Assembly: GCF_932276165.1 (NCBI RefSeq)
Contig: NC_063992.1
Span: 2,552,001 to 2,616,000 of the forward strand
Direction of reading: 5' to 3'
DNA length: 64,000 bases
DNA from: Plutella xylostella
Lineage: Eukaryota; Arthropoda; Insecta; Lepidoptera; Plutellidae
Each line of letters starts with the position of its first letter. Within the stretch, counting starts at the first letter, position 1. The position numbers and the translations under genes were made by a program. The notes under the pieces are model-generated. The model was not told where the DNA came from and did no database searches. It saw nothing but the letters and a program-made list of their open reading frames with translations. Positions 1 through 10,819 of this stretch are shown here, piece by piece.

Positions 1-207
1 CCTCAGGATCATCGGGCCAAAATGGAGGAATGCGTACACTCACACGACAAACTTCACTTGAACCAGCGAGCACGTTACTTGCGTTTGCGTTTGTTATGGA
101 ATTTTCACTTGAACCACCGCCGAGTCCGCCGCCATTGCCGCTTGGAGATTTTTGCCATTTTCTTGTTTCTTGAAGGTTGATTTCTTGTCCAGGTCGTGGG
201 TCACCAA
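1..207 (-). mobile_element. Ty3/gypsy-like retrotransposon, start of gag (cut by window edge)
   Basis: Reading the minus strand from about 200 down to 2 gives an open frame ending VSVRIPPFWPDDPE, the hallmark opening of the gag capsid region of arthropod CsRn1/Kabuki-like gypsy elements. A Gly/Ser-rich leader precedes it. In this frame I see no ATG; the nearby ATG (on the minus strand near 159) is in another frame, so the start is unclear or the copy carries a frameshift. The rest of the element lies before the window. Confidence 0.6.
192..206 (-). other. Retrotransposon primer-binding site
   Basis: On the minus strand the sequence TGGTGACCCACGACC follows the LTR end (CA) after a single base. 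TGGTGACCC resembles the tRNA-Trp-type primer site known for CsRn1/Kabuki elements. The match is partial and is judged from memory. Confidence 0.45.
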
Positions 208-544
208 TGTGGGGTTGTCAGTCTGAAATGCGGAGCGTATGAAATGAAGGACTGATAATCAATTTACTTTGTTATAATGTAGACCAAAACAAATTACAAG
301 TATTTACAAAATTAACAATTTAACAATTGAGAAGAAAATTCTAAGCGGGGAAAAACAAGAGGCGGGCGAGTGTCTATGGCTACGTTCCAGGAGCCAGTTC
401 CCGAGCGCCCGCCGGAAGTTCGAGCGCCCGCCGGAAGTTCGTGTTTCTTCCTGCGACGACTTCGTGTGATTCACCAATATTGGTACCGCGGAGCGGAATC
501 ACAGTGTAGCGGGTTGTGCCACTACACCTTCAAAAACGTGTACA
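208..544 (-). repeat. Putative LTR of the gypsy-like element
   Basis: The segment begins TGTGGGG and ends GTGTACA on the + strand, giving TG...CA ends of about 337 bp on the minus strand, adjacent to the primer-binding site and gag. It contains a 19-bp tandem duplication (CGAGCGCCCGCCGGAAGTT, about 391-429). The outer boundary at 544 is inferred because the other LTR is outside the window. Confidence 0.45.
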
Positions 545-788
545 TGTTTGAAATGCAGTGAGTTATAATGATATTATCAGATTTTTTGGAGTACCTACTA
601 TGACTGGACCAATGTTAACGCGATTGTATTTAAGTTATTGCAAGTTTTACGTGTGATACTTGTTTATGCAGCCCAGTGTAGCTAAACAAAATTGATAAGA
701 CTTGAGATAAGATATATTGAAATATGCGGTTTAATATCGCACACTGACCTTAATTACTTTTCTTATCTGATACCTGCTACTACGTCTA

Positions 789-875
789 CTACACTCACGA
801 GAAATGAAAAAGTTCCAGTGACAATAGCAAAAATACTAGCTTAATGATGCCGTCTGCATTCAATAATGGTAGGTA
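789..875 (-). repeat. MITE fragment (CACTCACGGGCAATG-type family)
   Basis: It shares the terminus CACTCACG-(A)GAAATGAAAAAGTTCCA and the inner ATTAAGCTAGT (read on the minus strand) with the complete element at 57174-57420. Copies at 4966 and 30186 are in the opposite orientation. Confidence 0.55.
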
Positions 876-1055
876 CCTACATTTTACAGCGCATCAAAAT
901 ATTACGAACTACTTAAATATTTTGATCTAATTCTAAATTACCTAAATATATACTTAAGAAATGGAGTCACGTTGTGTTGACATTTTGTAAGTGGAACGTT
1001 GTTATTGCTCGTGGATGTATAGTGTGTATGTGTGTGTGCGTCGGTGTATAAATTA

Positions 1056-1199
1056 CTAGCTGTTCCCGCGAGCTACGCTTCGCCTTAAAAAGTTTTCCCG
1101 TGGGAATTCCGGGATAAAAAGTAGCCTATGTCAGGGTCTAGACCATATGTATACCAAATTTCATTCAAATCCGTTCAGTAGTTTTGGCGTGAAAGAGTA

Positions 1200-1230
<31 letters not shown>

Positions 1231-1274
1231 CAGTAACTTTCGCATTTATAATATTAGTTAGGATTAGTTAGGAT
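1056..1274 (+). repeat. Lepidopteran interspersed repeat, copy 1, with expanded CAGA tract
   Basis: It starts CTAGCTGTTCCCGCG, contains a conserved inner part, and ends with a CAGA microsatellite and TTTATAATATTAGTTAGGAT. Two other copies lie at 24243 and 25084. This copy lacks about ten bases (TTCTTTCCCA) in the middle and has a longer CAGA run. The end repeats TTAGTTAGGAT once more. The ending resembles RTE-type LINE tails in moths, so a non-autonomous LINE derivative is likely. Confidence 0.6.
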
Positions 1275-1627
1275 GTTGCGGTATTTTTTTATTTCTAAAT
1301 TATATCATGTGCATCCCATGTTATGACTATTATAATAAAATGAATATCTTGCAATATTTTTAATAACTTACTAGTTTCATGAGTTTGAAAATTGGGGAAT
1401 ACCTTTACATCCGACGATTTTATCGTATGTTAACCTTACAACCAACTGGACAATAAGAGCATTATTTTCTTATTTTTTTGGCGCTCCAAAGTAAAAGCCA
1501 CTCAAAAGAGAGGTACAATTTATTATTCTGAAGTTGGCGGTTTTGTTCTTCATTTACAACATGCTCCTTGATGGTTATTTAAAAACTCTATGTTAATGTT
1601 AGCCGCAGGGCAACCGCTTGGTTCTGG

Positions 1628-2025
1628 GGTCACTCTATATGACGAGAAACTATGTTTCGGAACGCTGCTGTGGGAGCCGACTCTATTTAGTTGTATTAAA
1701 CGTGCCGACCGAATGGCGTAGTGGTTAGTGACCCTGACTACTGAGCCGATGGTCCCGGGTTCGATTCTCGGCTGGGGCAGATATTTGTTTAAACACAGAT
1801 ATTTGTTCTCGGGTCTTGGATGTGCCCGTAAAATGGCAATAGGCCCGCCCCCTATTACATTGGGACTAACATAACACTCTGGCGAAAAGTGGGTGCAGCA
1901 ATGCACCTCTGCCTACCCCGCAAGGGAGTACATTAGTACAAGGCGTGAGAGCGTGTTTTTTTTTTTAAACGTGCCGATTGCACGACAGCTCTCGTTTGTA
2001 AATTTTTCGTCAATATGGAGTAACC
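1628..2025. mobile_element. Palindromic MITE interrupted by a SINE
   Basis: The outer parts (1628-1708 and 1978-2025) match the intact inverted-repeat element at 17891-18018, with ends GGGTCACTCTATATGACG and CAATATGGAGTAACCC. The SINE at 1709-1964 was inserted into the middle of this element and duplicated 13 bp of it. Confidence 0.6.
1709..1964 (+). mobile_element. tRNA-derived SINE, copy 1
   Basis: The head contains RNA polymerase III A-box-like (TGGCGTAGTGG) and B-box-like (GGTTCGATTC) motifs from a tRNA ancestor, then an unrelated body, and ends in a T run. The insertion is flanked by the 13-bp direct repeat TTAAACGTGCCGA (1696-1708 and 1965-1977). Two more copies are at 16291 and 34656, all on the + strand. 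Confidence 0.8.
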
Positions 2026-2934
2026 CTCCCACTCACTCAAATATTTCATGCCTGCCAGTTGAAACCATAGCGTACGGCACAATGGTAGCTTTTTAATTAC
2101 TCCGGATTAATTGTTGGTTGCGTTGAAATACAACAGGTTATTAATTGTTTCACTAGCCAGCCACTTGATGATTACGTACTATTACTGGAGAGGCTATGGT
2201 CTTTGTAAGGTTAAGCTTATGTTAGAGGACATCAATCATGTTGAAAGTGTATCAAAATGATTAGTACTTTCTACAGTGTCAACAATGGAGATGGATTTCA
2301 GCAAGAGTATCTTCTTAATCTAGTAACAATGTACCTATTAGGGAGTGCAATTGTTGTGTCCAGCATACATCAATAAAAAAATGTAAGACTATCTGCCTAA
2401 TTGCTACTGATTAGGTACCCGTTCTATCAATAAACATAACTAAACATAATAAGATAATTGTTTACTTACGAACATTACCTTAAATATAACATAAAAGTTT
2501 AAGTTGTGTATTTTGATGTAAAAAGTCAAAATATAAAAAAAAAACTTAAAGAAGTCGTATATTTAATATAGTTTCACATTTTTCTGGACCGTGCTGAAAC
2601 CAGTTGGATTCAGTTTAATCCCGTAAGAATCCAGTTGGATTGAAAACGCCGCTATATTAAAATCCCTAAATGACCTATCTAAAAATTGTAAACAGTACTA
2701 TCTAAATACAAGGTACGTTCAAGTGTTATTAACAATAGTGTAAGTATAATAATTATAATGGTACGTATATTTGTCGCACCATGTTATTGTACCCGTGAGT
2801 GCTGTGCTGGGGAGGCGGGTAATGTCACAGTAACTCAGAGGGAATCATCACGGTGGCGTGCTGGTATGCGCTGGGCAGGGCTTGTTGCGTCTTGGGACTA
2901 TTATTTTACCACCGACGACGCGACGACACGGGTA
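2026..2934. other. Intergenic, no gene recognised
   Basis: AT-rich sequence with a short direct repeat (CCAGTTGGATT at about 2601 and 2631) and a GC-richer stretch at about 2790-2935. Nothing else can be supported. Confidence 0.5.
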
Positions 2935-3110
2935 TAGAGGGATAAGTTTAACCTGTCTAGTGTCTGTGTATCTGTCGGTAGCGTAGGTTCTAAAGGGCTT
3001 AACCGATTTTGGTTTTGTTTTTTTTACTCGAAACTCTGAATGGTTTGACTTTCAACGGACAGCTTTATGATTAGATTGTGATTCACTACCACCATCAAAG
3101 CGAACATCAG
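2935..3110 (+). repeat. Degenerate lepidopteran interspersed repeat
   Basis: The string of short motifs (GTCTGTGTATCTGTCGG, then GTAGGTTCTAAAGGGC, then AACCGATTTTGGTTTTG and a T run) resembles a repeat very common in moth genomes. The identification is by recall and low in detail. Confidence 0.35.
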
Positions 3111-3214
3111 TTTCGGATACTTAATGCGAAAATCGTAATAAATGTGGGCTGTTAAACAGATTAGGAATGAATTGCTACAAAATAAAAACCCACTTATATC
3201 TCGTAACTAATTCA

Positions 3215-3277
3215 CTATTCAAGATAATACTAGAAAGTCAAATTATGTATTTGACTTTCTAGTATTATCTTGAATAG
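3215..3277. repeat. Perfect 28-bp inverted repeat (hairpin)
   Basis: Arms 3215-3242 and 3250-3277 are perfect reverse complements around a 7-base centre (TTATGTA). It is probably a small MITE remnant; a transcript would fold into a perfect hairpin. Confidence 0.75.
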
Positions 3278-4198
3278 CCATAAATATTTTTAGCATTTAT
3301 CAATTCAGCACTACAAAGCCACAAGCCACTGTGATGGCACAAAATACAATTTAAATAAAATTCACCGGTCATCCAAATCACCCAAACGCAACATCCCTTA
3401 ACACAACTCGCCCACACAGCCCCAGGCCCGGAAGCCTGCAGTAACAACATGGCGACCGAGTATGAAACGATCGCGTAATGGCAGGAGCGCGCCCCGCGGC
3501 CCGCGCACACGCACCGCATCCTTTATTTATGATTGAGGAGAATTTGCGTGCTCCTTTTGCAGAGTATGAATGGAAAGCGGTTTGATCTGGTTACTTGGTG
3601 GAGGTAACAATGGAGGTTTTGGTAATGGTTTGAAGTGTTTTTAAGTATGGTGTGTCGTTGTGGGTCTAACTTCTCGTTGTTATCATTTTAATAGAAATAC
3701 CTAATGTGCTTTGTTAAATGTAATGTCCGTCGAAGAACAAAGTTTGGGTAGAGGACTGGTTAAATTGAGACCATAAACATGAAGAGATAGATGAAGAGTG
3801 GGGCCTGTAATGGATGAGGCAGACCGAGTTAGAGGCAGAGTTTAGTCGTCTACATAGTCATAGATTCCCTTTTTTCCCTAATCGGCTACAACTACTCTAA
3901 AAAAATAAGACACCTAGTTACCAATGAGCAACATACAAAATGTAGACACCAAATTTAATGACCCTAATATTTTAATTTAAAACATTTAGACCTGGTTTCT
4001 CATGATTCTGTTAGTTACAGTCTCAATCACGGATTTGCTGACGACGCGTTTAAGGATTAATACCCTTGTTAATTACATGAGTCCCATGACGAAATTCTAA
4101 CAGACCATTCATAAATCAAGCATTATGTGAATCATTGACTCACACTTCATTCAATATTCTGTCATATTCATTGAAATTGGTGTCTATGTCTCTATAAT
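3278..4198. other. Intergenic, no gene recognised
   Basis: A GC-rich patch lies at about 3420-3525; the rest is AT-rich without recognisable structure. Confidence 0.5.
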
Positions 4199-4277
4199 GT
4201 CAAACAACCTCAAACAACCAAACTTTTTGGTTGCGAGGTTGCCATGGTTACTATTTCTATCGAGGTTGTTTTTTGAC
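4199..4277. repeat. Short inverted-repeat element
   Basis: The left end GTCAAACAACCTC (4199-4211) is mirrored by GAGGTTGTTTTTTGAC (4262-4277), with extra T bases on the right. It is about 79 bp long and is a probable MITE remnant. Confidence 0.5.
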
Positions 4278-4312
4278 ATCCGTCATTGAAAATAATATCA
4301 TTGCGCGAACTA

Positions 4313-4362
4313 GATGGAGTGTCAGTGCAAAATAAAGGACTCAACAAATAACACCTCAATTT
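4313..4362 (+). repeat. Short dispersed repeat shared with intron 6
   Basis: The stretch around ATGGAGTGTCAGTGC and ACAAATAACACC recurs near 62687-62735, with several substitutions. Family unknown. Confidence 0.45.
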
Positions 4363-4454
4363 GTAAGTAAGGTCTTATTTTAAAATATTTTGTTAGAAGA
4401 TTTTTCACTTAATTCAATAGTTCTCATTAAGTCATTAGGTTTAACTTCTTATAT

Positions 4455-4527
4455 CTACCTCTGTGGTCTAGTGGTAGAAGCTCAGCTTCATCACCCAGGG
4501 ATCCCCGGTTCGATTTCCAGGTAGGGC
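4455..4527 (+). repeat. tRNA-like sequence (SINE head or tRNA pseudogene)
   Basis: An A-box-like TGGTCTAGTGG and a B-box-like GGTTCGATTT are spaced as in a tRNA. The ends CTACCT and AGGTAG can pair as a 6-bp acceptor stem. The T stem pairs poorly, so this is not a convincing functional tRNA. No anticodon is assigned. Confidence 0.45.
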
Positions 4528-4965
4528 CATCAATTTGTGTCTCTATATTGTGGTCCTAAGTTAGGTTAGGACATTAAATTAAAACTTTTATCTCGGTTTG
4601 ACAGTATATAAAACCCAGACAGTATTTCGCTTCATTTTTTATGTCACACAACATCTAGTTCGTATATTGTTTATCAAAGGCTCTGTTCATTTTTCCATCT
4701 TGAATTCTTGACAAATGTGTCAAAAGTCAACAACCCTTTGCCTGGTTACCGGTCTTAACCAAGTCTTAGCGGAACCCCACAGCAGTAATTAAGTTTATCA
4801 CCCGATCAAGGGAGTTAACCCCTTGATTTTGCATGGTGGGACACTCACTAACCTTAACGGTCCATACAGTAACCAAACCGAGGTATTTTTAACCTAACCG
4901 AATGGTGTGAAATTAGGCCTTAATTTTAAAATTGATATTTTTTTTTGTTATATTCTAATACACTT

Positions 4966-5053
4966 CAATATTGCAGACGGCGTCATTAAGCTAGTCTTTC
5001 CCTTAGGAGTAATTTGGTGCTAAGGTCACTGGAATTTTTTCATTGCCTGTGTA
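4966..5053 (+). repeat. MITE fragment related to 57174-57420
   Basis: It has CAGACGGCGTCATTAAGCTA, then GGAGTAATTTGGTGC, and ends GGAATTTTTTCATTGCC, the same order as in the complete element, in the same orientation. Confidence 0.55.
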
Positions 5054-5404
5054 TGTATTTTTTTATAATACCTCTACAATCTACACCCATGCAGTTCCCT
5101 CTTTGATCTGATGCATTATCCGTCGCATCCCCGCCGGGACTGACAGACCGACGGACAGCAGACAGTAAGAGGATTTGTCAGCTCGTCCAGTGGGCGGCGA
5201 GGTTATAATTGTTATTATTTTCGAGTCAATTTCACCGTCGTCGGGCAAAGCCGGTACAACACGTCAATATTGTTCGAGGATTAACATTGTATCGCATGCA
5301 AAGGTATATTATATGTGTTATGATTGTAGATATAGCTTAGTTATCCTGTTTTATAATAGGTACGTGTAGATATTCGTTTTTGGAAGGCCCTACCTGATTA
5401 ACTT

Positions 5405-5620
5405 ACTCCATTGATCTTATAATCTGCAGGCTGAAGTGGCAGTGGGCTGGCCATATATGCCAAGGAACCGAGGACTCTTGTAAAATATCTCGAATGGAGA
5501 GTGGGACATCCTGTAGCCTGTAGTGGCTTAATGAGTAAAACAAAAGATGAGAGTGTATCTCGCGCACGTATGTGCAGCATGGAGGAAGGATGACAAAGGG
5601 CCGGTGATGATGATTAGATT
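5405..5620 (+). pseudogene. Degenerate LINE ORF2 C-terminal remnant (RTE-like)
   Basis: The + strand reads LKWQWAGHICQ..., matching the LKWxWAGHI motif near the C-terminus of RTE-like reverse transcriptases common in Lepidoptera. Frame breaks follow, and the sequence ends near GGTGATGATGATT, the usual RTE tail. It is a decayed fragment. Confidence 0.6.
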
Positions 5621-5989
5621 TATGTTGCTTATTTTGCCGAATGGAACTAGTTTATACTTGATTTTGATTTTGTTAAGAATTTCATTTATTAAAATAAATC
5701 TTGCCAAATTAAAATGAAGGGGGTCGGGCAGTAGGGCAATACAATCTGATAAAACGTTTAACTTTTTCACACATTAAATAAAGATTACTACAGTAAGTAA
5801 GCTTATTGTGATTAAGAAACTGTGATAAGTACCTACTAACTACTACGAGTACAAAAATATGTTAAAGGAAAAAGATATCACATTAAAAGCTATTGAAGTA
5901 AGTAGATACCTACATAAAACATCTCCGCCCAATTTCGTCCAAGAAGCCAGTGAAAGGCATAAAGCACGGCACAATAGAACGTTTTGTTT

Positions 5990-6075
5990 CGGTAGCGTCA
6001 TGCGCGCGCGCCGGCGCGGGCTGGCCAATCGGAGCCACGCCTCGCGAGGCCCCGCCCATCGACAAGGCAGAGGAC
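5990..6075. promoter_or_regulatory. GC/CpG-rich patch with CCAAT and GC box
   Basis: The patch has CGCGCGCGCCGGCGCG, GGCCAATCGG and CCCCGCCC within about 80 bp of otherwise AT-rich DNA. It could be a distal regulatory element or an unlinked promoter. No transcript start can be assigned. Confidence 0.3.
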
Positions 6076-6335
6076 GGCCCTATTCTGTAACATGCCTGCG
6101 ATTCTATTGTCAAGAAGATATTTTTTTGGGGGGAGTTTTGGCTTGGCCTCTGGCCCTATAAGCCATGTCTTTATTTTCAAGTTTCACAGTTTCGCTTGAG
6201 GAGCCGCGGTTTTGACTACCGCTCTGGGGCGTACCTGGCACAGAGGATCTCCCTTGCCGTGCAGCGCGGCAACGCAGCTAGCGTTATGGGGACTTTTGGG
6301 TCGGGTGCGTCCTGCCAGCGTAGCACAGGGCCTTA

Positions 6336-6424
6336 TTAAGACGTGACAAGAGTTCTCCGTCTCGCTCGCTCTTGAGGCTGCGCGATGTGAGTGAGCGCAA
6401 TGCAAAACTCTTGTCACGTCTTAA
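6336..6424. mobile_element. Palindromic MITE
   Basis: Arms TTAAGACGTGACAAGAGTT (6336-6354) and AACTCTTGTCACGTCTTAA (6406-6424) are perfect inverses. The element may extend outward to the GC-rich sequence on either side (about 6320-6440). Confidence 0.65.
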
Positions 6425-6834
6425 ATGCGCCCCGTACTAGCCCTTCTGGGGTGGTTTATTTAGCTAAGTAAGTTGTGTTTTGTTTGTTTGTTTGTTTTAT
6501 TTTATTTTTTATTTTGTTTTTGACGAAGCTAGGGTGGATTTTATATTAGAACCACCAAAAGGGCCACAAGTGACGGACCTCATGTTGGTGAATCAGAAGT
6601 TCGCGGCATCCAGTGACTCATATCAGATGTACAGTGATAATAACAATTAAAGAATTTCAGTTTCACAGTTACACTTTCACATCTTTACTATATTTTATTG
6701 AAGGTATTTTTAATATAATAGTATATAGCATTAAAACACTCTTTTAATTTTAGTACCATAATGAGGCGGCGGGAGGGATTATCGTCATTGTTTGTGTTTT
6801 GTTTTTTTTTTTTTTTGTGTTAAAACAAAATAAT

Positions 6835-7240
6835 AATCTTGGACTCGGATGAATTACAAACTGAAGCTTCCGTAGTCGAGCTAGCTTCAGTGATCGTAAC
6901 CGATCATTGAAGTTAAACAACAAATGGCACGGTCACCCGTTAGATGGGTAACCGATTTCAAATAGCGTTGTTTTCTGAACGCTTCCGTGCTTTCGACGGC
7001 ACGTTATTTTAAGTGGGTCCCGGTTGCTGTTTCAGCAGCAGTCGTTAAGCTTTGTCAGAGACCTTCGGGTAGCTTGAAAAACATCTGACAATCGGGTTGC
7101 CCACTTACCCGGCAATTCTCTTAGCACAAACTTGCTTGTGTTGGGGTCCCCCAACCCGCACTAGACCAGCGTGGTGAACTAGGCCTAAACCCTTTCTTCA
7201 TTAGAAGGAGACCCGTCTCGTGATGATTGGTAAAACAAAT
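6835..7240 (+). repeat. Common moth interspersed repeat, degenerate
   Basis: It contains TTCCGTGCTTTCGACGGCAC, GGGTCCCGGTTGCTG and, further on, CCCGCACTAGACCAGCGTGG with GGCCTAAACCC. These phrases occur in a very common lepidopteran LINE-like repeat and its RTE-like tail. Assignment is from memory. Confidence 0.5.
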
Positions 7241-7999
7241 GAAACGCAATATTTATTCATACAAATGGCATACAAATTAGCCAGAAGGGTCTGAACTATG
7301 GACCTCTGGAATTGATGTGGTTTCGGTTATTAAATAAGGTAAGAATATCATAAAAACCATTGTTTAGTTTGATGTGATTCGGGTTAATTGATAATACTAA
7401 CAGATATTATTATTAATTTAAGTTTGATGCAGGGTCTGAATATCAAGTGGCATAATTTAATTTACTTAAATTACTAAATTCAAAGTTTTTTTAACATGCA
7501 CGTATTTGAAACTACGGCCCCTCGAAGAGAACCAAAATCATATGCACCACCATGACTCTACGTTATTCGTAGGTTGGTATATTGAATGAATGAATACTAC
7601 GTCCCACTGAAAATAATTGCAATCATTGATGTTATTATAAGTATTTTATATTATTATCTTTTTTATTTGTAATTTATATAGATAGTTTAGTATAAGTTAA
7701 GTAGTTAAATTTATTTTATATGCAATCATAATTTATTAATAACGTTGTAGGATTGTTCAGTGATTCAGAATAATACAGCCATGCGCGTGCGTTATAGGAA
7801 ACGAGTATACTTAATTCAAAAACATCACATTTCTGCACATTTGATTTTGGTATACAAACCCAAAAAAAAATACTTCTATTTTATCTTTTGTAAAAGTTTG
7901 TGCAGTGTTTTCTAAATTTTAAATCAAATACGATTGTATTAAGATTGTTATTATACAAGTTTGTATAGGCTTGGAAAATAAGTATATTATTTAAGCAGC
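7241..7999. other. Intergenic, no gene recognised
   Basis: AT-rich, with nothing that I can identify. Confidence 0.5.
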
Positions 8000-8160
8000 G
8001 TGGGACGCCCTCCTGCCCACTGAAATGATGACCTTAGGGGGGTAGCCGGTAGTGGTTGGATGAGGAAGGCCGAGGACCGAGTGTTGTGGCGCTACTTGGG
8101 AGAGGCCTATGTCCAGCAGTGGATGATTATTGGCCTATGATGATGATGATGATGATGATA
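8000..8160 (+). pseudogene. RTE-like LINE 3' end with (GAT)n tail
   Basis: The frame 8051-8140 reads ...GEAYVQQWMIIGL then stop, the usual C-terminal end of RTE-type reverse-transcriptase ORFs in moths. It is followed at once by a GAT-repeat run, the usual 3' tail. The 5' portion is absent (truncated copy). Confidence 0.7.
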
Positions 8161-8410
8161 AGTATATTTATGATATATATAATGTATGATACTAACTCCA
8201 TTTGTCATACACACTGACTCCTTATACTTAGGTACCTACTGCTCGACTCCCTCATCTGTGTTGAACAATGGTCCGGGAACCGAACACAGAACCCGCTCCA
8301 CAGCAGTAAGAGATATAAACCACTGCCCCATCCGGTCACCAGATTATATTACGCCTTGATAGTTATTAAATGACCTAAATAACTCGCCATGAAACCCACA
8401 TGTTGCTGTC

Positions 8411-8671
8411 CTATGGTACCCCGGTGGTACAGAGGGCCTTTACAAGCGTGCGCCACGCCGTTCTGTCCTCAGCAACCGCTCCGGCTTCCGTCCAGCTCAG
8501 GCCTTGCGCTCGCAGCTCGCCGTCCACTGTGCGCCGCCATGTGTGCACGGGGCGACCGCGTCTGCGGTGGCCGCCAGGCGGTTTCCATTCGAAGGCAATG
8601 CTCGCTTTGCTCTCGGCTCCTTTTCTATAAAACCCACATAAACCTATGTAATTAGTTACATTGAAAAACAA
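8411..8671 (-). pseudogene. LINE ORF C-terminal fragment
   Basis: The minus-strand frame includes KPPGGHRRRGRPVHTWRR, then ELRAQGLSWTEA and EDRTAWRTLVKALC, the typical end of an RT-encoding LINE ORF (GRP...TWRR, DR..WR..V.ALC). It is clearly GC-richer than its surroundings and has no N-terminal part. Confidence 0.7.
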
Positions 8672-9639
8672 AACTACAAACTAATAAAATGTGCTCTACA
8701 TTGTAAGCAAATTACTACCTGTTAATTGCTAATGGTATCAAGAAGGTAATTTTAATTTGTATGAAGTCTCATACGCTTTCATACACATCCATACGTATTG
8801 CGGTTGGCGGCAGGTGCAAACAGGTCGACGACTTCATCTAGAGCTCTGCCAAAGAGCCTTATTTTCATGTGATATAGAGATCAATATCATTCAGCAAAAA
8901 TATAGCAGTTAGGACATTTTGGGCTTAAAGGTAGAGCACATGCGGTGTTAGAAATATATTCTCAAGTATCAAATTGTAGTTCCTTATCTATTGGTCTATC
9001 GTTGATTGAAGGAAGATTAAAGTTTTATTTATTTATTGGCGGTTTTTAATTAATAAGAGAATATGATAAGAGTCTTAATTATACTATTTATTTTAAGATA
9101 AAAATGTTAGGAAAGATCGTGAAAGTGGATGAGTCGGAAATAGTAAACAGATAAATGGGCATTTCTACGTGTTTTTCATTCTTCTATATTGCATGCTTAC
9201 GATTGTTATAAATATAAATAAAACATTCCCACTCCCATTATAGTCATTTATAATGGTTTATAAATTCCTTTATATTTATAATAATAATCTTTATTTGCAC
9301 GCCACCCGTAAAACATAACTTTGATTAAATTAAAAGCAATCCCTTCCAGACAAACATTGTAAAAATTAAAACATTGTTATTATGTATTATTTTTAGGTAC
9401 TTTTGTTTAATTATATTGACCTAGGTACCAAAATATATATATTAATTTTATGCATAGTATGAGTACGAAAAAATATTAAAAGTTAGGTGTAGATAGTGCC
9501 GTTGTTCCTTGTGAGTACTAATAATTTATAAAAGGAGTATTTATCAAAAAAAAATTGACGAAGCAAAAAACCATTTCTAATTAGAAAGAAAGTCTACAGG
9601 TGTCAAAAAACCTTGCGCCAAAAAAGCGTTGCCTAGTCA
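8672..9639. other. Intergenic upstream of the PRDM promoter
   Basis: AT-rich, with a possible reverse LINE tail near 9280-9330 (ATCTTTATTTGCAC). Otherwise nothing recognised. Confidence 0.45.
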
Positions 9640-10630
9640 GGTGCGCGCGCGCCGCCGCCGCCGCTCGCGACCGCCGCGCGCGCTCTGAGGCGGCGGCCGA
9701 CAGGTGCCGCCTCTGGAGGGGCGCACCTTACTACGTCTTACAACCTTAACTTTACCACCACCACTGCCTTTAAAGCGAAGGCGTAAAGTCGCTTTTTGTA
9801 TAGAGGTAATCGCGCTAAGTTTGCAGGGCTTTATTCCTCTCCTTTTTATCGGAACAAAAAATGAACTGTAAACGCGATCACGGCCGTGGCTAAGGTCAAT
9901 GTTAGCGCTTCCTTCAGTATACGTTCAGCGAGACCGGCGCGCGCATCCCGCGGCGCATCCGTGCGATATCACACTCGCATACTGATCATAGTGAACCGGC
10001 CATACGGTTCATATAGAACCTGGGGGTGGTTCGACGAACTTTTTAAATTAAGAATCACGCCCTCACCGGCCAGTTGCGAAATTGGCGCTTTTTTCGCAAG
10101 TGACATTTGACATTCGAAATTCGAATTGGACTGTGAATTTTCCGGCCAGTTTCATACTGACCTCTTGTTTGTGTTAATTTTTGTACTGAGAACTCTCGTA
10201 ATCCTCAGCTTACACTTATGAATCAACGAATCTCTCAAACCTTCAGATAATAACCGCTTGCGTCCAGTGTTTAATCCGTTGGGACGTTTCACCGGCCGAT
10301 CGATCACAGACTCTATATTCGTCGCCGACATCTCTAACCGATAATCGAAGTGACGTCCCGTGTTTTTTTAATTTCAAGATCCCTCATTAAATGTGATGGA
10401 CGAGCGCGGTCGCATTCTTCGAGATTACTCATTATGAGATGTTAACTCGTGATCTGTGAGTGGATATTGTCTTTGACAGGCAGCTTAGAAAAAAGTACGA
10501 CTGCATTCGATGTCATAATTTGAAATTCGAATAGGGAAAGAGATAGAAACTCCTTGCTGCATGCGGTTGCGATGACAGACGATTTGATTTGAATAAAGAA
10601 CGAGTGACGTTTGCAAATATATCATAGACA
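9640..10630 (+). promoter_or_regulatory. Probable promoter and 5' UTR of the PRDM gene
   Basis: A sharply GC/CpG-rich patch at about 9640-9720 (runs of CGCGCG and CCGCCGCCG) stands out from the AT-rich surroundings 0.9 kb upstream of the start codon. A TTCAGT initiator-like hexamer is at 9913-9918, and no convincing TATA box was found. The 5' UTR would then run unspliced to 10630. The exact start site is inference, and an upstream non-coding exon is possible. Confidence 0.4.
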
Positions 10631-10819
10631 ATGGAGACATTAGTTCTCATACCTCAGGAGTTGAGTTTGGCGCTGAGGCCTGGAGGAGCCCGGGGCAGGG
10701 AGGCTTCGGTCAGCGTGTGGTCGTCAGTGGAGATGTCTCGAGGGGCGCTACTCTACCCCTTCCAGGGAACGATAAGGATTGACAAGCTCCATGTTTACTC
10801 CTATGTGCCAGACCATGAC
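10631..10819 (+). CDS. Coding exon 1: start codon and first part of PR domain
   Basis: This exon encodes residues 1-63. The ATG at 10631 sits in a good insect context (GACAATGG) and is preceded by an in-frame TAG at 10625, so the start is well fixed. The donor is GAC|GTAAGT, close to consensus, and the intron is phase 0. The residues RGALLYPFQG (37-46) match the early PR-domain region usually written as FGP(Y/F)xG. Read-through into the intron stays open for 31 more codons, but these are Phe/Ile/Val-rich and unlike coding sequence, so the GTAAGT donor is preferred. Confidence 0.8.

Noticed and set aside
1550..1906. 118-codon minus-strand open frame
   Set aside because: It is the antisense of the SINE and the split MITE; closely similar frames appear at the other two SINE copies.
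3449..3478. Short frame MATEYETIA near a GC-rich patch, as a possible first exon
   Set aside because: Only nine codons, with a weak donor-like GTAATG; nothing downstream joins to it.
4455..4527. Functional tRNA gene
   Set aside because: The promoter boxes are present, but the T stem pairs poorly and no sound anticodon arm can be drawn.
5859..6161. 100-codon + strand frame over the GC-rich patch
   Set aside because: The open frame is explained by high GC content; the residues show no family features and overlapping frames on the other strand are equally open.
8133..8158. (GAT)n run as a separate satellite or a CRISPR-like array
   Set aside because: It is the usual 3' tail of the RTE-like LINE that ends just before it.
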